64,000 nucleotides of DNA from Pratylenchus scribneri (lineage: Eukaryota; Nematoda; Chromadorea; Rhabditida; Pratylenchidae). The DNA lies in the NCBI GenBank assembly GCA_030063045.1, contig JAQSEB010000058.1, forward strand, positions 310,001-374,000, in the 5' to 3' direction. The stretch's first letter is position 1, and each line of letters begins with the position of its first letter. Position numbers and translations under genes: made by a program. Under the pieces are notes generated by a model. It made no database searches. It worked only from the letters and a program-made list of their open reading frames with translations, and was not told the origin of the DNA. Below, piece after piece: positions 43,201 through 59,907 of the stretch.

Positions 43201-44639
43201 AAAAAATAAATTAAATTGATCGATCGAATTTAATATTGAAATCTGTTTAGGAGTGACTGAACACTTTGGGGTGAACGTGATTGATGTGGTGAGTTTATTT
43301 TTTTAATAGACAAAAGAATAGAATTACAATTACAAATCAGAAAAAAATTACAATTACAAATGAAAATAAAATTACAATTACAAATAAAAATAAAATTACA
43401 ATTACAAATGAAAATAAAATTACAATTACAAATCAGAATAAAAATTACAATTACAAATCAGAATTACAATTACAATCGCAAATCAGAACTACAATTACAA
43501 TCGCAAATCAGAATTACAATTACAATCGCAAATCAGAATTACAATTACAATCGCAAATCAGAATTACAATTACAATCGCAAATCAGAATTACAATTACAA
43601 TCGCAAATCAGAATTACAATTACAATCGCAAATCAGAATTACAATTACAATCGCAAATCAGAATTACAATTACAATCGCAAATCAGAATTACAATTACAA
43701 TCGCAAATCAGAATTACAATTACAATCGCAAATCAGAATAAAAATTACAATTACAAATCAGAATAAAAATTACAATTACAAATACAAATGAAAATAAAAT
43801 TACAATTATAAATCAGAATTACAATTACAAATCAGAATTACAATTACAATCGCAAATCAGAATAAAAATTACAATTACAAATCAGAATAAAAATTACAAT
43901 TACAAATCAGAAATAAAACAATTTAGGACTTGATTACGGCGTCACTTGAGAATGCAATGGCAACAACCGGTGGATTTTGCGCAGGTCGATCATTTGTAAT
44001 TGGGCATCAACGTTTATCAGGTGAACCTCAAATTCATTTTTCAATAAAATAATTTTTTTAGGTCTTGGCTATTGTTTTTCGGCATCTCTTCCACCTTTGT
44101 TGGCCACAGCAGCGAGTGAGAATATTTTAATAAATTTATAATTTAAATTTATTTAGGTGAGGCCCTGAATATTATCCAAGAAGAGAGTCCAAATATATTC
44201 AATCGTTTAAAAGAAAATTCAATTAATGTCCATGAAAAGATTAAAAATGCGATTAAAGGCACAAAATTTGAATTAATTGGAAATGAAATTGCTCCATTAA
44301 AACATATTGGCTATGGCAATGGCTGCGATCAAAATGCAGAATTAAAATTAAATCAACTTGTCGAGGAAGTGAATTTATTTAATAATAAATTAATCCACAT
44401 TTTAATTTTACAGCTCAATAATGATCAAATTTTTGTGACAAGAGCACTTTATTTGAATGACGAGGAGGCATTCCCCCCAAGGGCAACGTAAATTATAATC
44501 CAGTCAAATAAATTTAATTCATCCAATTCTATTTAGTATAAAAATTGTCTGTCAAGTTGATTTAACACCGGAGGAAATTGAACAATTTGGACAGAAATTC
44601 TCACATGCAATATTGAAATGTTGTCTGGACGAAGAATGA
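37206..44639 (+). CDS. sptl-1: serine palmitoyltransferase subunit 1 (SPTLC1)
   Basis: Thirteen exons: 37206-37373, 37420-37511, 37556-37649, 37691-37830, 38703-38831, 38880-38946, 38990-39161, 43251-43288, 43927-44020, 44062-44115, 44157-44368, 44414-44487, 44537-44639; 478 aa, phases consistent. SPT makes the first sphingolipid intermediate from serine and acyl-CoA at the ER. Seen: an N-terminal membrane helix (about residues 9-38), [50 protein letters not shown], and [20 protein letters not shown]. As in SPTLC1, the PLP lysine present in the SPTLC2 subunit is missing from that last segment. Introns 4 and 8 are filled by oppositely oriented 25-bp arrays, and intron 7 (39162-43250) holds the trehalase gene. 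The 3' end converges on CTNNBL1 with only 134 bp between stops. Confidence 0.96.
37875..38598. repeat. 25-bp satellite array A3 (sptl-1 intron 4)
   Basis: About 28 units in the orientation GATTGTAATTGTAATTCTGA plus TTTGC, with shortened units in the right third. It occupies most of the 872-bp intron 37831-38702. It is inverted relative to array A4 in the same gene. Confidence 0.97.
39244..41779 (-). CDS. tre: trehalase (GH37), GPI-type, nested in sptl-1 intron
   Basis: Eleven exons: 41549-41779, 41299-41498, 41127-41253, 40835-41085, 40444-40789, 40336-40405, 40015-40288, 39847-39892, 39748-39797, 39551-39704, 39244-39510; 671 aa, all phases consistent. It hydrolyses trehalose to glucose, probably outside the cell. 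Both family signatures are present: [15 protein letters not shown] and [20 protein letters not shown] carries the conserved catalytic Asp region, and GGEYEVQ followed by AGFGWTNGV closes the barrel. An N-terminal hydrophobic segment ([12 protein letters not shown]) and a C-terminal hydrophobic end ([15 protein letters not shown]) suggest a secreted, GPI-anchored form. The first intron has a GC donor (GAG|GCAAGG). It lies wholly inside intron 7 of sptl-1, on the opposite strand. The number of the tre paralogue cannot be given. Confidence 0.95.
42005..43250. other. right part of sptl-1 intron 7
   Basis: This lies between the trehalase 5' end (41780 onwards) and sptl-1 exon 8, and presumably includes the trehalase promoter. 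It is AT-rich with no exon or repeat that I can support. Confidence 0.4.
43320..43915. repeat. 25-bp satellite array A4 (sptl-1 intron 8)
   Basis: Core units CAAATCAGAATTACAATTAC plus AATCG, about 20 copies, flanked on both sides by diverged AAAATAAAATTACAATTACA units. It fills nearly all of the 638-bp intron 43289-43926, ending 11 bp before the splice acceptor. Opposite orientation to A3. Confidence 0.97.
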
Positions 44640-44756
44640 TCAATGATGGATTAATTGTGAACACAAAATGGGGCCGAACAATCAATTTTATAGAATTTTA
44701 CACTTAATTTGCTCAATTTTAAAATTAATTGACATTTTTATCAAATATTTAAATTA

Positions 44757-44762
44757 AATAAA
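44757..44762 (+). terminator. AATAAA polyadenylation signal of sptl-1
   Basis: AATAAA lies 118 nt after the sptl-1 stop and only 12 nt before the convergent CTNNBL1 stop codon, so the two 3' ends probably overlap. Confidence 0.45.
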
Positions 44763-44773
44763 AATTAGAATAA

Positions 44774-46909
44774 TCAAATTGATCCATTTGATTTTGTTTT
44801 GGTGGAAAGTGAGGCGATCAAATGTTCAACACGTTCCTTTTGGTTATTTGCCTCTTCGCCCAGGGTCTCATGGAATTCTTTAAGAATCTGCAAAAATTAT
44901 TCAAATTCGTATTAATTAAATAAAATAAATATGTACCGGTTCCAAATGATTCTTCAATTCAGGGTCTTTCAATTTTAATTTGAACAATTTTTCGGCTCTT
45001 TCTCTGCACCCGGGTGCTCCTTTAACGCAAACTTCGGCCAAAATTAATGCAATCCTTTGGAGGGTATAAAGTCCATTGTTTAGCCGTTCCAAATAAATCT
45101 TAGATATTTTATTTATAATATTTATTTTATGATCAGTGATTGATTACCTCCTCTTGGTCCAATTCTTCATCTCCAATTTCGGCCATTCTTTTTTGCAATT
45201 TTGCCTCAAATCTTTTCAGTTTTTCACTAAATTTATTAATAAATTATTTTGGTAATAAAAAATAATTTACCTATATTTTATAAAAAGTTCAATAGTTCGA
45301 TCCAATTTCTCAAAACAGTGGTCCGAAAATTTCTGCAAAACTCTCTGCTGATTTTTCTGATTGCATGAAAAAAGCAAAGCATCGACAATCTAAATTAAAT
45401 TAATTTTCAATTTAATTTTAATTCCAAATATTTAATTCACAAACCGAACAACAATATTCCTCGTGATCATCCGGACTTGTGTCTTTCCTCTTCATTTTTG
45501 GCGGTGTTCGCATATAAAGTGGGAACAGAGTGCGGAGGCCCAAAATTTCCACAAATTTGTCACAATTTGATGCTCCATCCGGTATTGCGGTGGCATGGCT
45601 CAACACTTTCAGTGCGCCCTCCCTCGATTGTTTTTTCTCCCTAAAAATTATTTAAATTAATTAATTAATTTGGCCTACATTAAAATCAAATTCATAAGTT
45701 GGCATCCTTCTCCGTCCAAGAAAATTTGTCGATTCGGTGAGTACATTAGGGCGGAACAAAGGGCGTCAAATAAATTTTCCATATGTTCATATTCATCCGG
45801 ACTGGCCGGATCATGTCTTTTATAGGCAGCCAATGCCTAAATTAATTCAAATTAATTAATTTAATGTTTATTTTACCCGAAGAAGCATGTCAATTCCGTC
45901 TTTCTTTTCGGTCAATTTTTTTCTCGCTGATTCGGTGGATTGAAGGAGCATGTGAAGAAGCTGACTTGAATATAGCTTATTGGCATCATGAGCCCCCTTC
46001 TTCGTCCCACGAGCCAAAAGCCATTGGAATAGTCCTTGCGAAACACAAATTTCATTGGCCTCCGGATGAAAATCGAGCAACTTAAAAAACAATATTAAAT
46101 TGAATTAATTCATTTTTGGTACATTTTCCAATATTGAGAGTATATTTTGTACGGCATCGGCTTCGTCGGCCTCTTTTTCATTCAGCTTATTCAATGCTTG
46201 TTGAACCAGCGTTTCCACTATTTGTCCTTTCAGTAATTCTTCAATCAACATTTTTGCTCCTTCTTCGCCTTCATGCAAAATTTCCACATCCGTAAGTTCC
46301 TAAAATAATATTTTTAATTGTCTAATATATAAAATAAATATTACTTGCAAAAGATTGCAAACGGCTGCAATGATATCCGTATTTTCATGGGCCAAAAGTT
46401 GGAGAAGAATTTGTATGATTCCATGTTCAACCAAAATATAATAAAATTGAGGCTCCGCTGCGATAACATGCATTTCCTTAAAGAAAATAATGAATTAAAA
46501 ATATTACAAAGTAAACTTGAATCGCCGTATTCAATTCGATCTCGGATTCCATGAATTTTTGTGGTTCCTCCGAATATTTAATGCGCAATTCAGCATTTTT
46601 TGCCTGTTTTCGTTCAAGCTGAATTTTGAATTAATTTATGTAATTAATTATTAATATTTTGCCTGTAAGCACAGTCGTTTAATGGCGGTTTCATCAATTT
46701 CTTCTGGATAACTTTCATTGTTTTCGGAAATACCCATTCCATTTCCATTATCATAATTTCCTCCATCATTTATTTTTGAAGTTTCTTCAATTCTTGACCT
46801 CTTTTCTGGTGGCTAAATTTAAGTTTTTAATCTGATTTATTAAAACAAAACTTACTTCTGCTGAAGAAGAAGATAATTTCAATATTTCATCAACGTGAAT
46901 TGTCGACAT
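44774..46909 (-). CDS. beta-catenin-like protein 1 (CTNNBL1)
   Basis: Twelve exons: 46856-46909, 46663-46812, 46517-46618, 46345-46476, 46123-46299, 45877-46080, 45679-45836, 45445-45640, 45271-45389, 45148-45226, 44937-45098, 44774-44887; 548 aa (human 563). CTNNBL1 is an armadillo-repeat protein of the spliceosomal PRP19/CDC5L complex. Landmarks: a basic nuclear signal PPEKRSR, ELRIKYSEEPQKFMESEIEL, EMHVIAAEP, LLAHENTDIIAAVCNLLQEL, DANKLY, GEGCQLMNLILMEKK, CDKFVEILGLRTLFPLYM, DHEEYCCSI. Intron 2 has a GC donor (CAG|GCAAAA), required to join CLQ to LERKQAKNAELRIKY. It is divergent from NSF. Confidence 0.95.
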
Positions 46910-47478
46910 TAATTAGTTTAATTTTCACTTTTAAGTCAATGAAAGTGAGGCTAAAATTTGTAGGATATAGAACAGTGAATGAATTTTAATAAATTAAAAT
47001 TAAAAAAAAATCAAAAAGCGTGTTGGCGGTTTGCGCATTTCACCGAAAATCAGTCACATTTCAAACAAATCATGTTTAGGTTTTTGCTTAATTTAACTTA
47101 AATTATTATGTTATGTCGATACCGGTTTTAAGGGTTTACCGACATGCTAAATCCGAAAATATAATTTATTTTTTGATTTGGTTTAATCTGAATGAAATTG
47201 GTGGAAATGGAGAAGAAAATGAAATGAAAAAGCGAATGAATGAAAAGTGAAAATGAAAAGAAAACCGGTTTGGATAAAATGTCTTAACGTTTGGGATAAA
47301 ATGTCTAATTCGCGATTATCATTCTTAACTTTTTTTTTGATGAAAATGAAAATGAAACGCGATCGCTACGGGCTCACAAACAATTCTATTCTTCCATACA
47401 ATTTTATTTAATTGAATCTTAGAAATTAGCTCTCTCAAAAAGCATGGATAAATATGAAATTCAATTGCTACAAAATGA
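46910..47478. promoter_or_regulatory. divergent CTNNBL1 / NSF interval
   Basis: This should contain both promoters and any missing NSF 5' exons, but I see no NSF N-domain coding. 47260-47288 (AAAACCGGTTTGGATAAAAT) and nearby GAAACGCG match the reverse complement of the fold-back element flank at 34370-34413. 47130-47160 also resembles its CATGCTGAATCC segment. A 32-codon frame starts at ATG 47444 but is out of frame with NSF. Confidence 0.55.
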
Positions 47479-50089
<2,611 letters not shown>

Positions 50090-51257
50090 TTGATGAAATG
50101 ACTTTTTTTTTCATTCCACATTTTCCATTTTTAAAATTTATTTATTTTGTCTTAATTTTTTGTATTGTCTGCCGATTTTTTTACTCATTCCAACCATTTT
50201 ATTATATTCAAATTCTCTCCTAAATTTGCAATATTTTTTGTCTGTTATCCACTCAAATTTTCTATTATAAATCGCTTATTTTGGATAAAAATTGGCTAGC
50301 ATAATTTGATCTCTTTTATGTTTTTAAATTTGTGATGTCATTTTGGTGAATAAAGTTTTTAAAATTGATTTATCGAAAAATTAAAAATTCAATAAAAAGT
50401 GGCTCAATAAATGTCGATACAAAAAAAATGTGCTCATATTAAAAATGTATTTTGAGAGAAGATTTGAGGGGGGGGGGGGGTTGATGTGAAAGGAAACATT
50501 TTAAAAATGGTAGAAAAGATTAAATTAATATTAAATATATAAACTGGGTCTTGGCTCTTGGTGGTGGATCCTTGAAGAAAGATTAGGAATTGGATGTGAA
50601 AAAATGTGATTTTGATTTAATCAATGCGTTGATGTTTAAAAAGAAACGAAATATTCCATCCCAAATTTTAAAAAGTTTAGAAGTTTGGGGCTTTCTAAAG
50701 CCTATGGAAAAAATAGGGACGAATTTGAATTTGCAAAAAATGAAGAAGATTAAAGAAAAGCATCGAACACTTGCTTTTTAGAGGCGAACAAAAAATTCAT
50801 TTTGGGGATAAAATTGATAAGTATAAAACTGAAGGAGGGACAATTGCAGTGTTAAACTGCCAAAAAAAGTCACAACGAGCCAAAGTTGGGGGAAAGCGGA
50901 AAGGAGGAGGAAATAATTTGGACTAGAAAGGAAATACTAAAATTATTTGGCTTGGCATCCCATAAGTTTTCCCTAGATCTTCATTTTCAGTTGGGACAGA
51001 ATGCCGGATCATAACAAAAATTGATTCTTCTACAATACTAATTTATTATATAGTTATTTTGCCATAAATGAAATAAATATAAAAACGTTCGGGGGACGTG
51101 TTTGTTTGTGGCTGTTTGGGTGGCAGCAGGCTGAATGAGAAAAAAAGAAAAGAGCATAAAAATATTTTTAAAAATGTGATGGGAAATGTGGGGTTGTTTT
51201 GTTTTTGGAGATTCGGTGGCTCAAATTTGTTTTCTTCATATTCTTTTTTTTTGTCCA
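50090..51257. other. convergent 3' interval NSF / G-beta
   Basis: AT-rich 3' UTR sequence, with AATAAA at about 50350. A run of 13 G residues lies at 50468-50480, unusual in this AT-rich setting. An open stretch at 50590-50781 matches nothing and is not called. Confidence 0.5.
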
Positions 51258-53609
<2,352 letters not shown>

Positions 53610-56600
53610 TTTTGCTGGCTGGACAGTCTTTTATAACCAAAAAGTTGGAATTTGGAGCAAAAATGAGGCCGATTGTTGAAATGGAAAATGTCGGCCGTTC
53701 CGCGCTCTGTGATGTTTTCCGTTTTTTTTTTTCAAGTTTGTCGTTTTTGTTGTTCAGAACAATTAATATGAATGTTGTTGATTTTTTGTGTCGTCAAATC
53801 CCTGAGCGAGCACCGATTTCTAACAGTAAAGTAGTTGATGTGCGGTTCGTTGCGAATGGTTAAACAATTTGATGCTTTTGTTTATCTGAAAAATGGAACA
53901 TTTATGTATTTAATTGGTGTAAAAAAGGAAAATTGTACATAAAGCATAAACATAAATTGAACACTAATTAAAAATTCACATCCATTCTCGAATGAAGATA
54001 ATTTCATACTCGTTATTCTTTTGTGAATGCACAAATAGATGTGCATATCGATTATCAAACTTTGCCGTTCGATTTGCGCATTCAATTCTCGAATCTCGAT
54101 CAAATAGCGACACTAATGCGAAATGCCAAGGCAAAGCCAAAAATCGAGATTCGTCGATTCGAGAATCGATAAATAAAAAATTAAGGATATTTTGTCAATT
54201 TCAACAAAATGCCAATAAATAATTTTAATTAATTATCTTCATAATGAGTACAGTATGTGAAAAATTGGTCAAAAAATTCGTATTCATGGGAAATTTGGTT
54301 TGGATTTGGGAAGGAGGAAGGGAATTAAAAATCTGAGAATTGAGAAATTAATGTACATAAAATATAGCTCACAACCACCTAATTTTTGTAGCAATTCCAT
54401 TTGGAGATTATTGGGAAATTGGATTGGATATGTGGGAAGCACCTGCGGGGGAGTTTCGGGAATTTTTAGCTTGAATATATGGGGCAGAAAATGGCAGAGA
54501 CAGGTGATATCGAGAATAGGTATGTTGGGTGGAAATTATGGAATAGGGAAATGTGTGGAGCTAAAGCATTGGATGGAATGGATATGGAGAGCTTTTAAAT
54601 GAATTTTGTGGCAACCGATTTTGTTTATCAAGCCGCTTCTATATTTATTAATATGCAGAAAACAGTCGGCTCCCATAATTGGGAAATAATGGATATCGAG
54701 TTTTTACTAGGAATTTTAGAAAATTGTTTTAAACATTTTGTGTCCTAATTTGCACAACAAAAAAGGGGAAATGTATTTGGCCGAAAATGCTGCTGATTGT
54801 AGTGAATTGGATCGAGGGCCAATGTTTGTGCCCGCGAGAATTGTTGTTGGGGTGTGAGGAAGGGAGGATGGATGAGCCAATTGGGTCTTCGCCGGTCTCA
54901 TTCAGCAAAAGGCTCCAACCACATCAATGGGAGGAAATGGAGGGATAGGATGGATGGCACGCACAAATTCGAGGCAATTGCCCCTTTCGGGAGACACACA
55001 ACGGTGGCCCGGCCCAGTGTAGCAAGCACATAGCAATGGCCAACCTCATTCTTGCCTATAGCGCAGCCTAGCAGAGCAAGGCTAAATGGCGGTGCGGTGG
55101 ATGGGTCTCGGCATTGGCCCAGGGTCTCGTCCTCCAAAAAGAAGTGGGGAATGTGGGGCATGAAAGAGACTGGATGAATTCTTGGGGTGGGGGAATTGGC
55201 CAGAGAGCAGAGAAGAAAATAGAGCGCTGTTGTATGCGGCGCCCTTTCAACATAAAGCATTTGGCCAAGGCGCGCGGAATTGTGACAAAGGCCACAAAAT
55301 GTGGTAGGCCATCACGATAACTGGGCCCATCCCCTCCCATTGCACCCCAAGAAAAGATAGTGCGGGAAAATTGTTGGGAAAAGGGGGTTCGAGAATGTGA
55401 GGCAATGGCGAAAGGTTTCTATTCGGCGCCATTGCCCCTTTCATTCCTTCAAGCCTCAAGAACATTTTGTGGTTGTGTTGTGTGAAAGTGGTGCTGTGAG
55501 TGAATAGAAGGAAAATGAGAAGAAAACGACGAAGATGGCGCCGTTGGGGAAGAAGTCTATTGGCGGAATAGAAGGAGGTCTTTGTCCTTCCAATCCATAA
55601 TTCTTCGAGATTCAAATAGCATAGAGTATTGAGAGAGTCGAGACCGTCGAGACCATCCCTCTTCTTTGGCAGGGAATATAAGATGGGAGAATCTGGTGCA
55701 ATGAAGAAGAAGAAAAAATGGGAAGGGAAAATGGAATATTGTGAGAAAAAAGTACGAAAGAATAGATGGGAAAAGGAAAGAGAGAAGAGCGGCTGTCAAT
55801 AAGAAAGGAAAGAAAACGAGAATGCAGTTGTCAGAAAGAGTAGGTCGAGAATGCGGCTGGTTGTTTAATTCAGTATGGTTATTCTCTTCATCGCATACAG
55901 GGACCTAATACACGGAGAATGGGGAATTGGGTGTGGGAAGGAAGAGGCGAATTGACCGCGACCGACCGAATGTGGAAAATTGAATGGGAGAAACATTGTG
56001 AAGAGAGAGCTTTGGTTGGATGTGGCTTCATCTATTGTTTGAGTCTCAACCGTAGCCGTAGTTAAAGCCGACCGACTGGCAGCAAGGACCTACTATTTCT
56101 TTCCCCTCTCTTCTCCTTACTGACCAAAAATAGGGACAGATTAGAAGGGCATTTGACAGGGAGAAGCAGAGGAAATTGTGGCCAAGCCCTATATCCCAAT
56201 GGCATGCTTTGTTCTTCGCTGTGTCCCACAGAAGCACAAGCTAGGAAAGGAAGAGTGAAAGCTTCTGCGCTTAAAACAGCGTGAAATGGGATCTGCTGTG
56301 GTGCATCCATTGGGAGAATGAATTGGGCGACTCTATCCAAAGAGCCGGCTGGCTCAATGGAATGGCCAAGCTGACAGCCTCCATGGCCATTGCCTCCTCT
56401 AGCATTGGAGCAGAGGATGAATGAATGAATCTCCTTCCTCATCTTCTTCCTCTTCTCTTTTTGCGGTGCCCGGCTGTCAGAAGAGGAAAAGCAGGGACAA
56501 GCCTAGCAAGCAGAAGAGGTCGATATTTTAACGATTGAGGCCACAGGAAGGGGCCTAATAAGGGGAGGAAGGATTGATGGGGGAGGAATATGGAAGGGAA

Positions 56601-59600
56601 TGAGAGTCGAGACTCGAGAATGGTAAGGGGAATTGAAAGTTGGAAATGGCACAGTCGAGGGAGGATCGGATGGACAAAAATGCATGGAAATGGTAGATGG
56701 GGATGAAGTTGGATTGGAAGGGACAAAACAAATATAAAATTATTCTGTTAAAGTGGTTAAAATTTTTGAGGAATGTTTCTTTCAAATTTTGGAAACAAAA
56801 ACAATAAATATTTTTAGATTAATAAAATTGAGAGCAGCAGTTCTCGTTCCCTTGACATTTGACCAAAATTCCATGAATAATGGTTTTATTGGCCCATTTC
56901 CAATGTTCACCAATTTATGGATTCCTCCATTTAATGAAAGAAACAAAAGATCGAAAATCAAGAACATTAAACTGGTATAAAAAATAATAACATTTGATTT
57001 GAAGTTAATTGCGCGTCTTTATTTAGTATTTTTGAAAGCAATTTCCTCGGTTTAAATGTTGAATGGGAATCGGGGGCTTGGCCAAAAGAAGAAGGGGAAG
57101 CTAAAGGAAGTAATAAACGGCATATTTGGGAGGAATGATGAAGGTCACAGCAATGGATAATAATGGGGGAAAGGGCGACATTACGATTATATGTACAATG
57201 TATAAATATGTAATAATAATAATTGTTTTGGCAAGTATTGAAATGGAAAATTATTGGGGGAAAAGCGATGGGATTAGTTTTAACTTATAAGGAAAATTTG
57301 CACAAGGAATTGGATGGGGTCGTCTGGCATGAATGGATGGATTGGCTGCATAAATTGGCCTCAATTCGTGTGTAGAATTGGGTGGGAAAGGGCAAACAAA
57401 TAAGGGGAAATGGTGGAGCTCCTGGGCATGGATTGGCCCTATCATTTTTAATTTTTAGGACATTTTATGGACTAAATTCAATTCGAAATTTTAATTTTGA
57501 TTTTTATCATTAAAATGATGGGTTGAAAATCAAATCAGAATATTTAGTATCAGAATGTAGAAGAGAGAATTGTTTCCGAAATGAACGTAGCAAATTACAA
57601 TTCCTTTCCGGAAAGAAAAGTGCAATTACAATTACAATCCCTTTCCGGAAAGAAAAGTGCAATTACAATTACAATCCTTCCGGAAAGAAAAAGTGCAATT
57701 ACAATTACAATCCTTCCGGAAAGAAAAAGTGCAATTACAATTACAATCCCTTTCCGGAAAGAAAAAGTGCAATTACAATTACAATCCCTTTCCGGAAAGA
57801 AAAGTGCAATTACAATTACAATCCCTTTCCGGAAAGAAAAGTGCAATTACAATTACAATCCCTTTCCGGAAAGAAAAGTGCAATTACAATTACAATCCCT
57901 TTCCGGAAAGAAAAAGTGCAATTACAATTACAATCCCTTTCCGGAAAGAAAAGTGCAATTACAATTACAATCCCTTTCCGGAAAGAAAAAGTGCAATTAC
58001 AATTACAATCCCTTTCCGGAAAGAAAAAGTGCAATTACAATTACAATCCCTTTCCGGAAAGAAAAAGTGCAATTACAATTACAATCCCTTTCCGGAAAGA
58101 AAAGTGCAATTACAATTACAATCCCTTTCCGGAAAGAAAAGTGCAATTACAATTACAATCCCTTTCCGGAATGAAAAAGTGCAATTACAATTACAATTCT
58201 TTCTAGCAGTATCACAAAAAATCAGAATTTTTCTAGAAATACTCTATGCTCCTTCTCACATTAATTCAAACCAATTCTCCTTTTATATCTAATCTACATA
58301 TTTAGCATTTTTGAAGGCGACTATTTTATGCATTTTGAAAATGAAAATCATCCTAGAAATTCTAAAAAGTAATTGAGAAATGAAAATATATGTTTGATTC
58401 ATTGAGCAATGAGGAATATTATTTATGTAAAGCCAAGAAAAATGACGAAAAAAATTATGGGAGGCCAATGACGTCTTTTTAATGAGGCCTTGGGCCTTCT
58501 CCCCTCATTTCCACACTTATTTCTCGAGGGAAAAAAGTGGAGAAGGCGAAAAACACATGAAAATGGGTCATCCGACCCGCTTTTTGTTGCCCTTTTTTGC
58601 TTTCATTTCCTTCTCCATTGAATTGAACGGAGTTTTGAGTTTATTGGAAAATTATTTATTTTCAATTTTATTTTCTGAAATTTGTTCATCATTTGGCCCA
58701 AACAATTTCCATTTCCAGCAGGAATATCGGATTTAAAAATAGTGACAAAAAATGCGAAAATAAATGGTAGGACTAAATCGGAAACTTTGTTTTGGAAAAT
58801 GACAGATTTTTGATCCAGCTCCAAAAATATGTTCCATTCCAAAAAAGGATTCCCGGGACTACTAAAGGTCCGCCATCCTCCTCCTATTCTATAAACTAAG
58901 CGAAAATGGTCAAATTTGGAGGAAGGAATGATGTCCAAAATGGGCCTCCTCCTCTCCCTTAATCCATTCAATTCCAAAGTCTCCTTCCTCCTCCTGTCAA
59001 TTCATCCTGCAAATCCCCTCCATTTTGGATTGGCTGCTGACGTTGTGCATTGAAATGGGCAGCTTTCCCTGTATGGCCATAGAATAATTGGCCAATTGGG
59101 CCAATGGCCGACCATTGGCCATAAATGGAAAAGATGGGAATGAAAAGGAGGGGAATATTGAAGAAGAAAGGAAAGTTTTTGTGAATTGCTCGAATAAAAA
59201 AGGCGGAAGGAATTGCTTAGGTAAATTTTGAGCAGCAGCAGGTATATTATTCTAATTTGGAAGGATAAGGAATAAGGATATACTTTGGGCGATCAAATTT
59301 TAAATTACAGGGGAGGATTTTGGCTCTACAATTTCAATCGGTTGCCACTTGCCACTAAAATTAGTAGTAGAAATTTATGCGAATAAGGAATCTGGAAAAT
59401 TCCACACGAGCATAAAGTGAATTAATTGGGAAACGTTGAAGGTTGTATGCAAGTTTGGCCATTTAAGCTTTTTTTGGGGTAAAAAGCGAAAACATTTCGT
59501 AAAAATTGTCTTATGCCAATCACCTCGCGCATCATCAAATACATATTTATTATTAGTATTTGTTTGTCCCAAAATTGTGCCCCTTTCGACACGGTGCTGC

Positions 59601-59907
59601 CTTTTTTGTTTCCATTTTTATTCTGCACTCGTCAATGATGATAAATTGACGCACAAAATCACAAAGAGGCCTCCGCCGTTTGTTGTTTTGTATGCCATCA
59701 AAATTACCCGTGCCCCTAGCCAGCGGCGCATTGACGACGACGATGAAGATGGCCAATTTGGGTTGGCACACGGAAGAGGTGGAGCATCCCATCCCCTCAG
59801 GCATCATCATCATTATCATTAGCGCCACGGTAACAAATATGAGAAAAAAGGTTGTCGGCACACATTTATAATTTGGTGGCATTCCCTCTCCCCTCCGCTC
59901 CCCTACA
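53610..59907. other. gene-poor region upstream of G-beta
   Basis: The G-beta promoter must lie at the left end. From about 54700 to 57000 the plus strand is purine-rich and contains many open stretches on both strands, none with recognisable domains, consistent codon use or paired splice sites. Satellite array B1 lies at 57594-58205. A hydrophobic start (MGHPTRFLLPFFAFISFSIE, near 58564) could be a signal peptide but has no supported continuation. Confidence 0.45.
57594..58205. repeat. 37-38-bp satellite array B1
   Basis: About 16 units of TTTCCGGAAAGAAAAGTGCA plus ATTACAATTACAATCCC, with one- and four-base length variants. The palindrome TTTCCGGAAA alternates with the CAATTACAATTACAATC core also found in the 25-bp satellite. 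Intergenic. Confidence 0.97.

Noticed and set aside
54716..57445. Many open frames on both strands
   Set aside because: No domain, inconsistent splice sites and a strong purine skew; they are better explained by composition.
57523..58292. Three overlapping long open frames, and similar ones at 62889-63702
   Set aside because: All are translations of the 37-38-bp satellite in different frames; simultaneous openness of three frames argues against a gene.
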